Origin: Planctomyces sp. SH-PL62
GTDB lineage: Bacteria; Planctomycetota; Planctomycetia; Isosphaerales; Isosphaeraceae
Assembly: GCF_001610895.1 (NCBI RefSeq)
Contig: NZ_CP011274.1
Coordinates: forward strand, 1 to 64,000
Length of the DNA stretch: 64,000 bases
Direction: 5' to 3'
Positions 52,692-61,808 of this stretch are shown piece after piece. Position 1 is the first letter of the stretch; each line of letters starts with the position of its first letter. The position numbers were made by a program, and so were the translations under genes. Below the pieces are notes generated by a model. The model was given only the letters and a program-made list of their open reading frames with translations, made no database searches and had not been told where the DNA came from.

Positions 52692-54806
52692 TCAGCGCGG
52701 GGCGGCGGTCAGGCCCCGGATCGAGACGTCCAGGGGCTTGCCCTTCGCCGCCGGGCCGAACGTCAGGACGACTTCCTTGACCCGAGACAGGCCGGGGGTC
52801 GCGGGGAGTTGCACGCGGAGTTCGGCGTCGGCGTCGGCCGTCGGCGCCAGCGCGACGAACAGCTCGGTGGCGATCCGTCCCGAGGCGGGGTCGGCCTCGG
52901 CCTTGACCGGCTTCAGGGTGATCGTCGCGGCCGAGGCCGGGGTGGTCAGTCGGTAGCGCAGGGCAAGGACCGCGCCCGAGAGGTTCGACCCTTCGGCGGC
53001 CTCGGAGACGAAGGCGATCCCCGGTTCGTGGGCGTCCGGGCTGGCGACGCGGAAGCCCTGGTCGTCGCGACGGGACTCGATGGGGTTCGTCTTCGCGTCC
53101 CAGGCGAATGCCGACGCGGGGGCCGCGAGCAGGTCGACCGCCCCGCCCGTCGGGAAGACCTGCTCCAGCCCCTCGTGGAGCCCCCTGGATTCCAGGTACG
53201 CCGCCATGTTGTCCGAGGCGGTCCCGAGGAGTCCCAGGATCAGCGAGAACGTGTGGGCCGAGGTCTGGAAGAGGATCGGCTCCCGGGCGGTCGTGTTGTA
53301 GCCCTCCCAGGGGCCGTGATCGGTGAGGAGGGTGGAGAGGACCGGCCAGGACGCGGCGAGGAACGCCTCGACCCGCGCGGGCGCGACGGCGTAGGCCGGG
53401 CCGAGCGTGTAGAGCGACGGCGCGTCGATGATCCGCGCGTCGGGCGCCACGGTGATCTCGGGGATGCCGATGTGCCCGGTGTACTGGGTCCCCCGGCCGC
53501 TGTAGGACTCGGAGAGGAAGCCGGGGAGGCCGTGCCGGGAGGCGTAGTCGATCTCGACCTCGACGAAGTCTTCCAGGAGCCGCCGCCAGCTCGGCCGGTC
53601 CAGCTCGGTCATCGTCAGCTCGAATCCCAGGCCCTGGAACGCCGACCCTTCCCAGGGCGCGAGGACGTGCCGGACGCGGCCGTCGGCGGCCCGGTACGGC
53701 TTCATCTTGAAGCCCAGGTTGGCGATCGCGTCGAGCGGCAGCCCGTAGCGGAGGACGATGAACGTGGCCGGGCCGCGGAACTCGTTGACGAGGTAGTCGA
53801 CGTGGCCGGTGACCCACTTCCCTTCCAGGTCGTTCCAGCCGAAGAGGCGGTCGTGGGTCACGTCGCGGCCGAAGTAGAACTGGCCCGCGGCCGGGTCGTA
53901 GAGCCGGGCGTAGCCCTCGCGTTGGGCTTCCAGGAAACGCTCCAGCCGTGCGCGGATCTCGACGGCCTCGGGATCGTCGGCGATCTCGGGCCTCGCCAGC
54001 GCGCCGAGGCAGCGGGCGACCGAGGAGGAGAGGTTGGCGTTGTCCACGAAGACGGTCATCACGATCCGCTCGTCGAGGACGTTCATGATCGCCTGTTTCG
54101 TCGCGTTGTCGTGGAACGGTTCCAGCGGGCCGTCGAAGTGCTCCCAGCCGAATCCGGGCGCCCGGCGGACCTCGGCCTCGCCGCCGTCCTTGCGGGGCAT
54201 GAGCCAGCCCTTGGCGACGAGCGCGTCCCACACCGCGTCGACCTTCCCCGGTCCCACCGCCTCGGCGAGCTTGGCCTTCTCCACGTCCGAGGTCAACGGC
54301 CCCAGCCGCTTGCCCGTGGCGAGGTCCAGGAAGTTCCCGAGCAGGCCCTCGGCGCTCAGCGAGGGGTCGGCCTGGTCGACCAGCAGGTTCTTCGACTGCC
54401 GCGAGAGCAACGCCAGCGCCTCCCGGCGCGGCAGGAACGGGGCGTCGCACGCGCCGGCGGCGACGTTCGCCAGGATCTCCATCCCCTGCCCGATCGCCGT
54501 CAGCTGCGTGAACGAGCGCAGGAAGATCCCCCTCGCCGGGTCCTGATTCCAGCCCTCGAACGGATAGCCCGACTCGGCGTCGAAGATCCGGTTGTCCGGC
54601 CCCAGGTACCTCAGCGCGTTCGCCAGCAACGCCCGCGCGTGCGGGTGCTCCTCGGGGACGGTCGGGAAGCGGAATCCCGGCTCGCTCTCCGGCGGGGCGG
54701 CCGAGGCCGGGGGCGGCGGGGCGGCGGCCAGGGCGAGCGACAGCCCGAGCAGCACCCGTCGAGGGCTCCGGAGGAAGACGTCGAGCCAGCTTGCATCAGG
54801 ATTCAT
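52692..54806 (-). CDS. Secreted protein, partner of the GH94-type membrane protein
   Basis: A 704-residue exported protein. A twin-Arg-like signal peptide (RSPRRVLLGLSLALAAAPPP) is followed by a helix-rich body with many aromatic residues. Segments such as NRIFDAESGYPFEGWNQDPA, LFGWNDLEGKWVTGHVDYLV and GYNTTAREPILFQTSAHTFS suggest an alpha/alpha-barrel glycan-active protein. TGHIGIPEITVAPDARIIDA lies in the middle, and the C-terminal about 130 residues form a beta domain (LSGAVLALRYRLTTPASAAT). I cannot place it in a named GH family. Its start overlaps the stop of the upstream 2,045-residue gene by four bases (ATGA), so the two are co-translated and probably act on the same glycan. It is the last gene of the operon, next to the IS630 insertion. 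Confidence 0.65.
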   Translation of the reverse strand: MNPDASWLDVFLRSPRRVLLGLSLALAAAPPPPASAAPPESEPGFRFPTVPEEHPHARALLANALRYLGPDNRIFDAESGYPFEGWNQDPARGIFLRSFTQLTAIGQGMEILANVAAGACDAPFLPRREALALLSRQSKNLLVDQADPSLSAEGLLGNFLDLATGKRLGPLTSDVEKAKLAEAVGPGKVDAVWDALVAKGWLMPRKDGGEAEVRRAPGFGWEHFDGPLEPFHDNATKQAIMNVLDERIVMTVFVDNANLSSSVARCLGALARPEIADDPEAVEIRARLERFLEAQREGYARLYDPAAGQFYFGRDVTHDRLFGWNDLEGKWVTGHVDYLVNEFRGPATFIVLRYGLPLDAIANLGFKMKPYRAADGRVRHVLAPWEGSAFQGLGFELTMTELDRPSWRRLLEDFVEVEIDYASRHGLPGFLSESYSGRGTQYTGHIGIPEITVAPDARIIDAPSLYTLGPAYAVAPARVEAFLAASWPVLSTLLTDHGPWEGYNTTAREPILFQTSAHTFSLILGLLGTASDNMAAYLESRGLHEGLEQVFPTGGAVDLLAAPASAFAWDAKTNPIESRRDDQGFRVASPDAHEPGIAFVSEAAEGSNLSGAVLALRYRLTTPASAATITLKPVKAEADPASGRIATELFVALAPTADADAELRVQLPATPGLSRVKEVVLTFGPAAKGKPLDVSIRGLTAAPR

Positions 54807-57800
54807 GATTCGGTCCCCGAATCGACGCCCGTCCGTCCCACGTCCCGCACGACCCGGACGTCCCCCAGCTCCGCGGCGGCCGGGAGGCCCGAGCGGTCGG
54901 CGACCACCCCGTCGGCGAGCCTGAGGCCGAGCACCGACTCGACGGCCTGGCGGAACATCCAGCCCGCCGCGCCGGTGTAGCCATTCCAGATCATACGGCC
55001 CGGGTCGAACGTCGTCACCATGTCGGCCGCCTGCTGGTTGGGCGGGCCGCCGTAGGTCTCGATCTCGCCGGGGACCGCGTGGAAGACGGCCGCGATCTTC
55101 TTCCAGAGGCGGAACGCCGTCTCGACGTACGCCTCGGCCGCCGCGGCGTCGCCCCGCTCGCGGGCATGCTCGGCCAGAATCCGGGCCGCGCCGACGAGCC
55201 ACTGGACGCCGTGGCAGTACATGCCGTTCTCGCGGACCCCCTCGGGATACCAGCTGCTCCGGCCCAGGTACGGCCGGGTGTCCTCGCGAAGCGGCGGCGA
55301 GCCCAGGAGGATCACGTCCCCCCGCTCCAGCTCCGCGAGCGCCGTCTCGAAGACGATCCGGCCGCGCCCGGGGTCGACGCCCGCCATCACGGCCCAGGCG
55401 GCGGTGAGGGCGTCGATCTCCCAGACGCCGCTCCCCTTGACCCCGATCTCCGTGCCGTCGTCGTGGATCGCCCGGAGGTAGCGGTCCCCCCGCCAGGTTT
55501 TCTGGATCGCCACGTCCAGGTCGGCGAGCCGACGAGCATAGAACCGCCCGCGCGCCTCGCCGTCGCGGGCCTCGATCGCCGGGATCAGCCGCTTGAGGAT
55601 ATAAGAGAGGAAGAACGCCAGCCAGACGCTCTCGCCGCGTCCCTGGGCGCCGATCTCGTCGAGGCCGTCGTTCCAGTCCCCGGTCCCGATCAGCGGCAGG
55701 CCGTGCGACCCCATCCGACGATCCAGGACGAGGTCGACCGCCCGCAGGCAATGGCCGTAGACCGAGTCCTCGCGGGTCGACCGCATCGGGTCGAAGCCCA
55801 TGCCGTGCTTGCCCGCCGGCAGGGGCTCGAACGGCTGCTCCGACTCCAGGTAGGGCGTGCGCTCGTCGAGGATCGAGGCGTCGCCGGTCGCGTCGAGATA
55901 GTCGACCACGGCCCAGACCATCCAGAGCAGGTTGTCCGAGGCGTGCGAGCGGCCGACGAACCCGGTGCGGCCGTCCTGGAGCCGGTGGAACCAGTGGACC
56001 ACGTCCCCTTCCAGGAACTGCTGCGAGGCGTGCAGCAGGATCTGGGAGCGGGCGATCGCCGGGTCGACCCAGATCAGGTTCACCGAGTCCTGGAGCTGGT
56101 CGCGGAAGCCGAACGCGCCGCTGGCCTGGTAGAACCCCCGCCGCGACCAGATGCGCACGGCGAGCGCCTGGTACTTGAGCCAGGCGAGATAGGCGTCGAA
56201 CTCGGGGAGCGCCGTCTCGACGCGGACGGTCGCACCCATCGCCGACCACCATCGTCGGGTCGCCTCCAGGGCCTCCTCGGCGTCGGCCGCATCCTGATAT
56301 CTGCGGACGACGGCCTCGGCGGCGCGGCGGTCGTCCGCCTGGCCGAGCACGACGACCACGGTGCGCGTCCCCCGCGCCGGGAGGTCGAGCGTCGACAGGA
56401 GCCCGGCGACCGGCCGGTCGTCCCGGTCCTCGGCCGCGTCGTGGCCGGCGTGCTCCACGAAGTAGGGCCGCGCGACGGCCCGACCCCGGCCGAAGAACCG
56501 CCCCCGAGCCGTCTCGAAAACCTCGACCTCCTCCGAGGTCGCCACGAACGCCGGGCCGCTCCGAAACGTGTTCCGAGGGTTCTCGAAGAAGACCGCGTTC
56601 AGGGTCCGGTCGATCCGGGTGAGGAGGCGTCCCGAATGCTCGGGCTGGCTCGCGAGGACCATCTGGAAGTACGACCCCAGCCGCAGCCGTCGCGGCGAGC
56701 CCGCGTGGTTCTTGACCGTCAGCAGGTAGACGCCGGTCGGCTCGTCGGGGGGGACGAAGACGGTCAGCTCAGTCTCGATCGTCCCCTTCGTCATGCGGAA
56801 CACGGCCGTGCCGTCGACCCCGAACTCCGACTCCGTCGCCGCCTTCGGGTCGTTCAGAGGCTGATAAGTCGGCGAGAACCACTCGCCGGTCGCCGGCTCG
56901 AACAGGTAGAAGGCCTCCGAGGGGACCTCCTTCGTCACGACGTCCGACCAGTCGGGCGTCAGCCGATTCTGCTGGGCGTTGACGCTCGCCGACGTGTGCA
57001 ACCCCCGATTCGTCACCACCACGACGTGCCCGAGCGCGTTCGCCATCGTGTGGTCGAACGGCCGGGGGGTGAACGGCGTGCGGACCAGGAGATTGAGGCC
57101 GTCTTCCGAGAACTCCGCGTAGGGCGAAGGGGTCTCCGGAGGGATTTCGCCGTGGCCGAGGCGGTGCCTGGCCTTCCGCGTCCTCTCCGTCGAGGCCGCC
57201 CTCGCGTTGGGGATGTCGAGGCGTCGCGCGATCAGGTCGATCGCCGCCGCCTTGTCGTCGGCCAGGCCGATCAGGAGCTTCGCCTTCGCCTCGCCCCGCG
57301 CCGGGACGTTCAGGCCGACGAGCAGGCTGGCGATCGGGTCGAGCGTCGGGTGCGACGCCTCGTCGTTCGCGGCCGTGAAGGCCAGGGTCTCCAGTGCCCG
57401 GGGGTCCCCCACCCCGCGAGCCCGGCCCAGGAAGTCCAGCCGAGACGACAGGAACCCGTCGGGCCTGCGGTCGACGGCCAGGAACCCCAGGGCCTTCGAG
57501 TGCTTGTCCCAGGCGAGGACCGCGTGGAGGGCTTCGACGTACTCGATCTCGGCGAACAGACGGTTGTACTGCGTGTGATTCCGGTCGGCCTCGGGCTTGT
57601 TCAGCACCCATTCCAGATACGGGACGAACCGGAACGTCCGCGGACGGTCGGACGAGTTCACGAGCGTCAGCGTCCACTCCTCCACCGGATCGTCGCCGGC
57701 CGGGATTCGGACCCGCAACTCCGCCAGGATGCCGTCGTCCCAGCTCTGGGTCGTCTCCAGGACGTCCCCGCGACGGGCCCAGACCTGCGCCCCGGGATCG

Positions 57801-60800
57801 AAGGCCGCGCCGGGCGGGTTGCCGGCGAGGATCGCGGCCGACCCTTCCTCGTCCACCAGATAGAACGCCCGGCCGGCGGGGTCGAGCGTGTCGTACGAGC
57901 GACGGCTCACGTCCTGATCCCGCGATGGGATTCGGCCGGTGATCGCACCATCCTCGCGCACGGTCAGCTCGTAGCGATCGTTCTGGAGAGTCGCCGTCGC
58001 GAGTGGCTTCGAGCCGAACCGACGGCGCACCAGCCGGACGGCCGCCGACGCCAGCGCGAGGGCGAGAACCGCGACGCCCAGCAGCGCGAGTCGCTGGCCG
58101 ATCGGCCTCGCGAGCACGTCTCCCCAGAAGCCGCCGTCACGCGCCGCGAGGGTCTCGGCCGCGCTCCAGGCGCGGTCCCAGTTCGCGCCGCGAGGGATGT
58201 AGAACGGCAGCAGCAGGGGCGCCCAGGTGGCGAACCGCTTGACGGCCTCGGGGATGCAGCGGGCCGTCGAGGACGGCGCGAGGTAGCGGGCCAGCTTCCG
58301 CTCCCCGGCGTCGACCCCCAGGAAGCTCAGGTTCACGAGGGTCGCCACCCGGAGCCCCATGTGGTCCATCCAGATCAGGACCCGGACGGCGTCATAAGCC
58401 AGCAGATAAATGAACACCTGCAACGACCAGGCGCGGAAGGCGTCCGGCGTGGTCGTCAAGTACTCGAACGTCGCCGCCACGGTCCGAACCGCCCCGTCCT
58501 GGTTGTACCAGGTCGGCTCCCCCATCGGCCGCAGGAACGAGTTGATGATCGGCGACATCCAGAGGCCCCAGCGCGCCACCTGGATCGAATTCTCCGCGAG
58601 CCGCGTCAGCCCGGCCGTCGAGAACATCTCCCGGATCGGCGCCGACTGGCGTTCGAAGCCGGCGGCCATGAAGGTCCGGTTGAGCGCGAACAGCCAGGCG
58701 GCCGTCGACCAGCTCAATACGCCCGCGAGCGCCTCGGCGAAGAGGAGGTCGGCCCCCCCCTGCACCGTCCCCAGATTCAGGAATCCCCACTTGCTCACCA
58801 GCGGATAGATCCCGAACGGCTCGGGCGTCCGCCCCACCGACGTGTAGCGATGGAACTTCTCCACGACGATCGCGAGCTGCGCCGCGTCCAGGTAGAAGCC
58901 GATCGCCGCGCCGATCAGCCCCCCCAGCAAGACGCGCACGCCGTAGTAGCGCGGAGCCTGCAACCGACCCCGGCCCAGGGTGGATCGCAGGGCGTCGCGG
59001 ATCGCGTCCGTCCCCGCGTACGCCGCCGCGCCGATCAGGAATCCGAAACCCGCGCGATGCGAGAGGTCCCGCTCGGAAAGCGCCACCTGCACCCCGGTCG
59101 CCAGCCCCAGGCCGACCATCGCGCCCCGGGCCGCCAGCCAGGGATCGCGGTAGCTCCGCGCCAGTCGCTCGAAGAACGGCGGGCTGCCGTCGAACGTCTC
59201 GAAGATCGTCTTCACGAGCGGGAACGCCAACGCCCCCAGGAGCGCCGCGACGAGCATCGGCGCGGCGGCGAGGACGTCCAGGAACGTCGGCGACGCGGCC
59301 AGCAGGGCGACGACGTAAAGCGCCGTCATGAACGTCCCGCTGTAGATCATCCCCTTCTTCATCCCCTGCCAGGGATGCGCGAGGACCGAGGCGGCCGTCG
59401 GCGCCCGGCCGTTCACGGCGTCGATCGCCAGGCCCGTGCAGAGGTACGCCTCGGCCCAGAGCCCGGCCTGGGACAGGACCGTCGCCAGCAGGACGACCGG
59501 CATGCGGAAGCCGGGCGAGCGATCGAAGAACATCGGTCCCGACCCCAGCGAGGCGATCCAGGGGCCCGCCGCGACCGCCGCCGCCGCCGCCAGCATCGCC
59601 CCGTACGCCCGCGCCGATCGCGGCGGGCGACCGGCCGTCGCCCACCCCAGCGACTCGGCGAGCAGCACGTTGAACACGAAGACGATCAGCGCCCGTCCCA
59701 GATACGCCGCGGCGGGGGAATCGCCGCCGAGCAGCCCGCCGGCCTCCAGGAGCGTCAGCCCGCCCAGGACGTACGGCGCCCCGACGATCAAGGCCGCGCC
59801 CGCCGCCCCAAGCCCCTTCCCCGACGAGGCCAGCCGCCCGACGTGCGCCAGGAAATAAATCGCCAGCGCCACCGCCGCGCCGGTGCGACTCAGCAGCAGG
59901 ACCTGCCACCAATCGGCCGGCGGCTGCAAGAGCGTCAGGCCGCTCGACGACGAGGCCAGCAAGCCGGCCGCCGCCGCATGCCGGAAGACCTCGAAGGGCC
60001 CCGGCACCCTCCGGGCCAGGATGCGGGTCCACCACGCGCCCGCCAGGCCGCCGCCGAACGCCAGCCAGGCCGCCCCCCAGCCTACCGCCAGGGCGTCGCG
60101 CGACCCGATCGCATAGACCCCGGCCACCACGAGCGCCGTCGCCGTCCAGCCCACGCCCAGGGCCAGGTCTCTCGCCGCCCTCGCGAGCGCTCCCGACCTC
60201 CTCGGAGCGATCGCGACCGCCGGGCCGTCGCCTCGCGACGAGCCCCGCCCACGCATCGCCAGGCTCGCCAGCAAGGCCGACGTCAAGGCGGCCAGCGCAA
60301 CGGCCATAAGGCGCGCAATAGCAATGAGACTGAGTCCGCGTTGCAATGTTACGGGGGTGAATTGAACATTGAAACCGAGCGTGCCGGAGATCTGGGCGGG
60401 TCCGCCTCCCCTGTGGTGTACGGCCAGGACGACCTCGTCGAGGGAACCGACGGTGGACCAGTCCAGGAGGTGTTCGGAGCGGTTCCAGCCGGGGGCGAGG
60501 CTGAGGGGGAGGCGCTGGACGCCGGCCCGGCCCTTGATCTCCAGGGCCACGTCGAGGGCCCCGAGTTCGTCATATTTCTCGGGTTTCAAATCGATTGCGA
60601 CGATCGTGGGGCGATGTTCGGGATGGATTTCGCGAAATTCTTTCGCAAAGACCCCTACAGTCGCGTCGGAACTGATCGTATACTCCAACCACGACACTTC
60701 GCCGCCGGCGGCCGGCTCGAACGTCCGAGTCACGGTCCCCCGGGCGATCCCAACATTGAATGTACCTTGTTCACCAGCCTCCGCGAGGGAAGTCGGCCCG

Positions 60801-60940
60801 GGGTTCGCGTCGTCAGGAGAGCCGTTCGAAGCGGTCTCGGCGACGACGTTTCCGGATCCGAAGGCCCACGTCAGAATGAACGCCCCGACGATCAGACGGC
60901 GACCGCCGAGACCGGCGCGGATCCTCCCTCGGTCGTCCAT
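54803..60940 (-). CDS. Giant membrane GH94-type (cyclic-glucan-synthase-like) protein
   Basis: A 2,045-residue protein. A signal peptide (LIVGAFILTWAFGSGNVVAE) is followed by a small beta domain (50-205) and a very hydrophobic region with roughly 15-18 membrane spans (about 210-970). A long soluble part with two beta-sandwich blocks follows (RYELTVREDGAITGRIPSRD; GTAVFRMTKGTIETELTVFV), then a C-terminal alpha/alpha barrel. The barrel carries GH94/phosphorylase motifs: FGFRDQLQDSVNLIWVDPAI, VHWFHRLQDGRTGFVGRSHA, the catalytic-Asp motif LIGTGDWNDGLDEIGAQGRG (near 1,753), and WYPEGVRENGMYCHGVQWLV. In cyclic beta-1,2-glucan synthases this domain trims the chain; here the GT84 domain is not evident. 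Start 60940 has GGGAGGGGGAGC just upstream. A frame open to 61078 adds no family sequence. Confidence 0.85.
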   Translation of the reverse strand: MDDRGRIRAGLGGRRLIVGAFILTWAFGSGNVVAETASNGSPDDANPGPTSLAEAGEQGTFNVGIARGTVTRTFEPAAGGEVSWLEYTISSDATVGVFAKEFREIHPEHRPTIVAIDLKPEKYDELGALDVALEIKGRAGVQRLPLSLAPGWNRSEHLLDWSTVGSLDEVVLAVHHRGGGPAQISGTLGFNVQFTPVTLQRGLSLIAIARLMAVALAALTSALLASLAMRGRGSSRGDGPAVAIAPRRSGALARAARDLALGVGWTATALVVAGVYAIGSRDALAVGWGAAWLAFGGGLAGAWWTRILARRVPGPFEVFRHAAAAGLLASSSSGLTLLQPPADWWQVLLLSRTGAAVALAIYFLAHVGRLASSGKGLGAAGAALIVGAPYVLGGLTLLEAGGLLGGDSPAAAYLGRALIVFVFNVLLAESLGWATAGRPPRSARAYGAMLAAAAAVAAGPWIASLGSGPMFFDRSPGFRMPVVLLATVLSQAGLWAEAYLCTGLAIDAVNGRAPTAASVLAHPWQGMKKGMIYSGTFMTALYVVALLAASPTFLDVLAAAPMLVAALLGALAFPLVKTIFETFDGSPPFFERLARSYRDPWLAARGAMVGLGLATGVQVALSERDLSHRAGFGFLIGAAAYAGTDAIRDALRSTLGRGRLQAPRYYGVRVLLGGLIGAAIGFYLDAAQLAIVVEKFHRYTSVGRTPEPFGIYPLVSKWGFLNLGTVQGGADLLFAEALAGVLSWSTAAWLFALNRTFMAAGFERQSAPIREMFSTAGLTRLAENSIQVARWGLWMSPIINSFLRPMGEPTWYNQDGAVRTVAATFEYLTTTPDAFRAWSLQVFIYLLAYDAVRVLIWMDHMGLRVATLVNLSFLGVDAGERKLARYLAPSSTARCIPEAVKRFATWAPLLLPFYIPRGANWDRAWSAAETLAARDGGFWGDVLARPIGQRLALLGVAVLALALASAAVRLVRRRFGSKPLATATLQNDRYELTVREDGAITGRIPSRDQDVSRRSYDTLDPAGRAFYLVDEEGSAAILAGNPPGAAFDPGAQVWARRGDVLETTQSWDDGILAELRVRIPAGDDPVEEWTLTLVNSSDRPRTFRFVPYLEWVLNKPEADRNHTQYNRLFAEIEYVEALHAVLAWDKHSKALGFLAVDRRPDGFLSSRLDFLGRARGVGDPRALETLAFTAANDEASHPTLDPIASLLVGLNVPARGEAKAKLLIGLADDKAAAIDLIARRLDIPNARAASTERTRKARHRLGHGEIPPETPSPYAEFSEDGLNLLVRTPFTPRPFDHTMANALGHVVVVTNRGLHTSASVNAQQNRLTPDWSDVVTKEVPSEAFYLFEPATGEWFSPTYQPLNDPKAATESEFGVDGTAVFRMTKGTIETELTVFVPPDEPTGVYLLTVKNHAGSPRRLRLGSYFQMVLASQPEHSGRLLTRIDRTLNAVFFENPRNTFRSGPAFVATSEEVEVFETARGRFFGRGRAVARPYFVEHAGHDAAEDRDDRPVAGLLSTLDLPARGTRTVVVVLGQADDRRAAEAVVRRYQDAADAEEALEATRRWWSAMGATVRVETALPEFDAYLAWLKYQALAVRIWSRRGFYQASGAFGFRDQLQDSVNLIWVDPAIARSQILLHASQQFLEGDVVHWFHRLQDGRTGFVGRSHASDNLLWMVWAVVDYLDATGDASILDERTPYLESEQPFEPLPAGKHGMGFDPMRSTREDSVYGHCLRAVDLVLDRRMGSHGLPLIGTGDWNDGLDEIGAQGRGESVWLAFFLSYILKRLIPAIEARDGEARGRFYARRLADLDVAIQKTWRGDRYLRAIHDDGTEIGVKGSGVWEIDALTAAWAVMAGVDPGRGRIVFETALAELERGDVILLGSPPLREDTRPYLGRSSWYPEGVRENGMYCHGVQWLVGAARILAEHARERGDAAAAEAYVETAFRLWKKIAAVFHAVPGEIETYGGPPNQQAADMVTTFDPGRMIWNGYTGAAGWMFRQAVESVLGLRLADGVVADRSGLPAAAELGDVRVVRDVGRTGVDSGTES

Positions 60941-61072
60941 GCTCCCCCTCCCGCCCCGCGGCCCTCGCGACGGTCCCGACCCGCGTCCTGGGCCCTGAGA
61001 TCCCGCCGGGAAGCCGGAGCGTAACTCGACGCCGCGGCGTAATACAAGCCGCAGCCTCGCGAGCTTATCAGG

Positions 61073-61100
61073 TTGCAAGAGGGTTAGCTCATCGTATAGG
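61073..61100 (+). promoter_or_regulatory. Sigma-70-like promoter candidate for the act operon
   Basis: TTGCAA, 16-base spacer, TATAGG, placed 49 bp upstream of the actA ATG. It lies in the AT-richer half of the 208-bp gap that separates the act operon from the divergent GH94-type gene. Confidence 0.4.
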
Positions 61101-61148
61101 TTGATTCCCTCAAATCGATTTCGTTAGTAAACCCTAGAGAGACGAGCG

Positions 61149-61808
61149 ATGCCCCAGGTCTTCCACCCGAGTGCCAACACGCTCTCGCGCGTGGTCTTAT
61201 TCAGCCTCGTGGCCGGGCCGGGAGCCCTGCTGGGGCTGATGTTCCTGCTGGTTCGATCCCCGTACCAGACCCAGGTCGGCGTGGTCCGCGAGCAGCCCGT
61301 GCAGTTTTCGCACGAGCACCACGTCAAGGGACTGGGGATCGACTGCCGCTTCTGCCACTCATCGGTGGAGACGGCGGCCTCGGCCGGAATGCCCCCGACC
61401 CACACGTGCATGACGTGTCACTCCCAGATCTGGTCCGGCAGCCCCCTGCTGGAGCCGGTCCGCGCCAGCCTCAAGGAGCAGAAGCCCCTGGCCTGGACGC
61501 GGGTCCACGACCTCCCCGACTTCGTGTACTTCCACCACGGGGTACACGTCCAGAAGGGGGTCGGCTGCGTCGAATGCCACGGCCGCGTCGACCTGATGCC
61601 GCTGGCCTGGCGGGAGAAGCCGCTGACGATGGAATGGTGCCTCGACTGCCATCGCAACCCCGAGCCTCGCCTCCGCCCGACGGACGAGGTGTTCGCGATG
61701 GACTGGACGCCCCCGGAGGGCAGCGGGCTGGAAGCGGCCCGCGAGACGAACACGATGAACCATGTGGAGGTCGGCCAGTTGACGAACTGCTCGATTTGTC
61801 ACCGATGA
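61149..61808 (+). CDS. actA: Alternative complex III pentaheme cytochrome c subunit ActA
   Basis: The membrane-anchored multiheme subunit of alternative complex III, which oxidises quinol and passes electrons to cytochrome c or directly to an oxidase. The 219-residue protein has one N-terminal membrane anchor (LVAGPGALLGLMFLLVRSPY) and five CxxCH heme sites: CRFCH, CMTCH, CVECH, CLDCH and CSICH. Further His residues (FSHEHHVKGLG, FVYFHHGVHVQKG) are likely axial ligands. The stop overlaps the next gene's start (ATGATGA), as in other act operons, and actB follows. ATG 61149 is the only start near the anchor. Five heme sites and the actA-actB order are the established pattern. Confidence 0.95.
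   Translation: MPQVFHPSANTLSRVVLFSLVAGPGALLGLMFLLVRSPYQTQVGVVREQPVQFSHEHHVKGLGIDCRFCHSSVETAASAGMPPTHTCMTCHSQIWSGSPLLEPVRASLKEQKPLAWTRVHDLPDFVYFHHGVHVQKGVGCVECHGRVDLMPLAWREKPLTMEWCLDCHRNPEPRLRPTDEVFAMDWTPPEGSGLEAARETNTMNHVEVGQLTNCSICHR

Noticed and set aside
55079-61024. 1,981-codon plus-strand open frame opposite the GH94-type gene
   Set aside because: It is the antisense reading of a GC-rich gene. Its composition is Arg/Pro/Gly/Asp-rich and the minus strand carries clear motifs.
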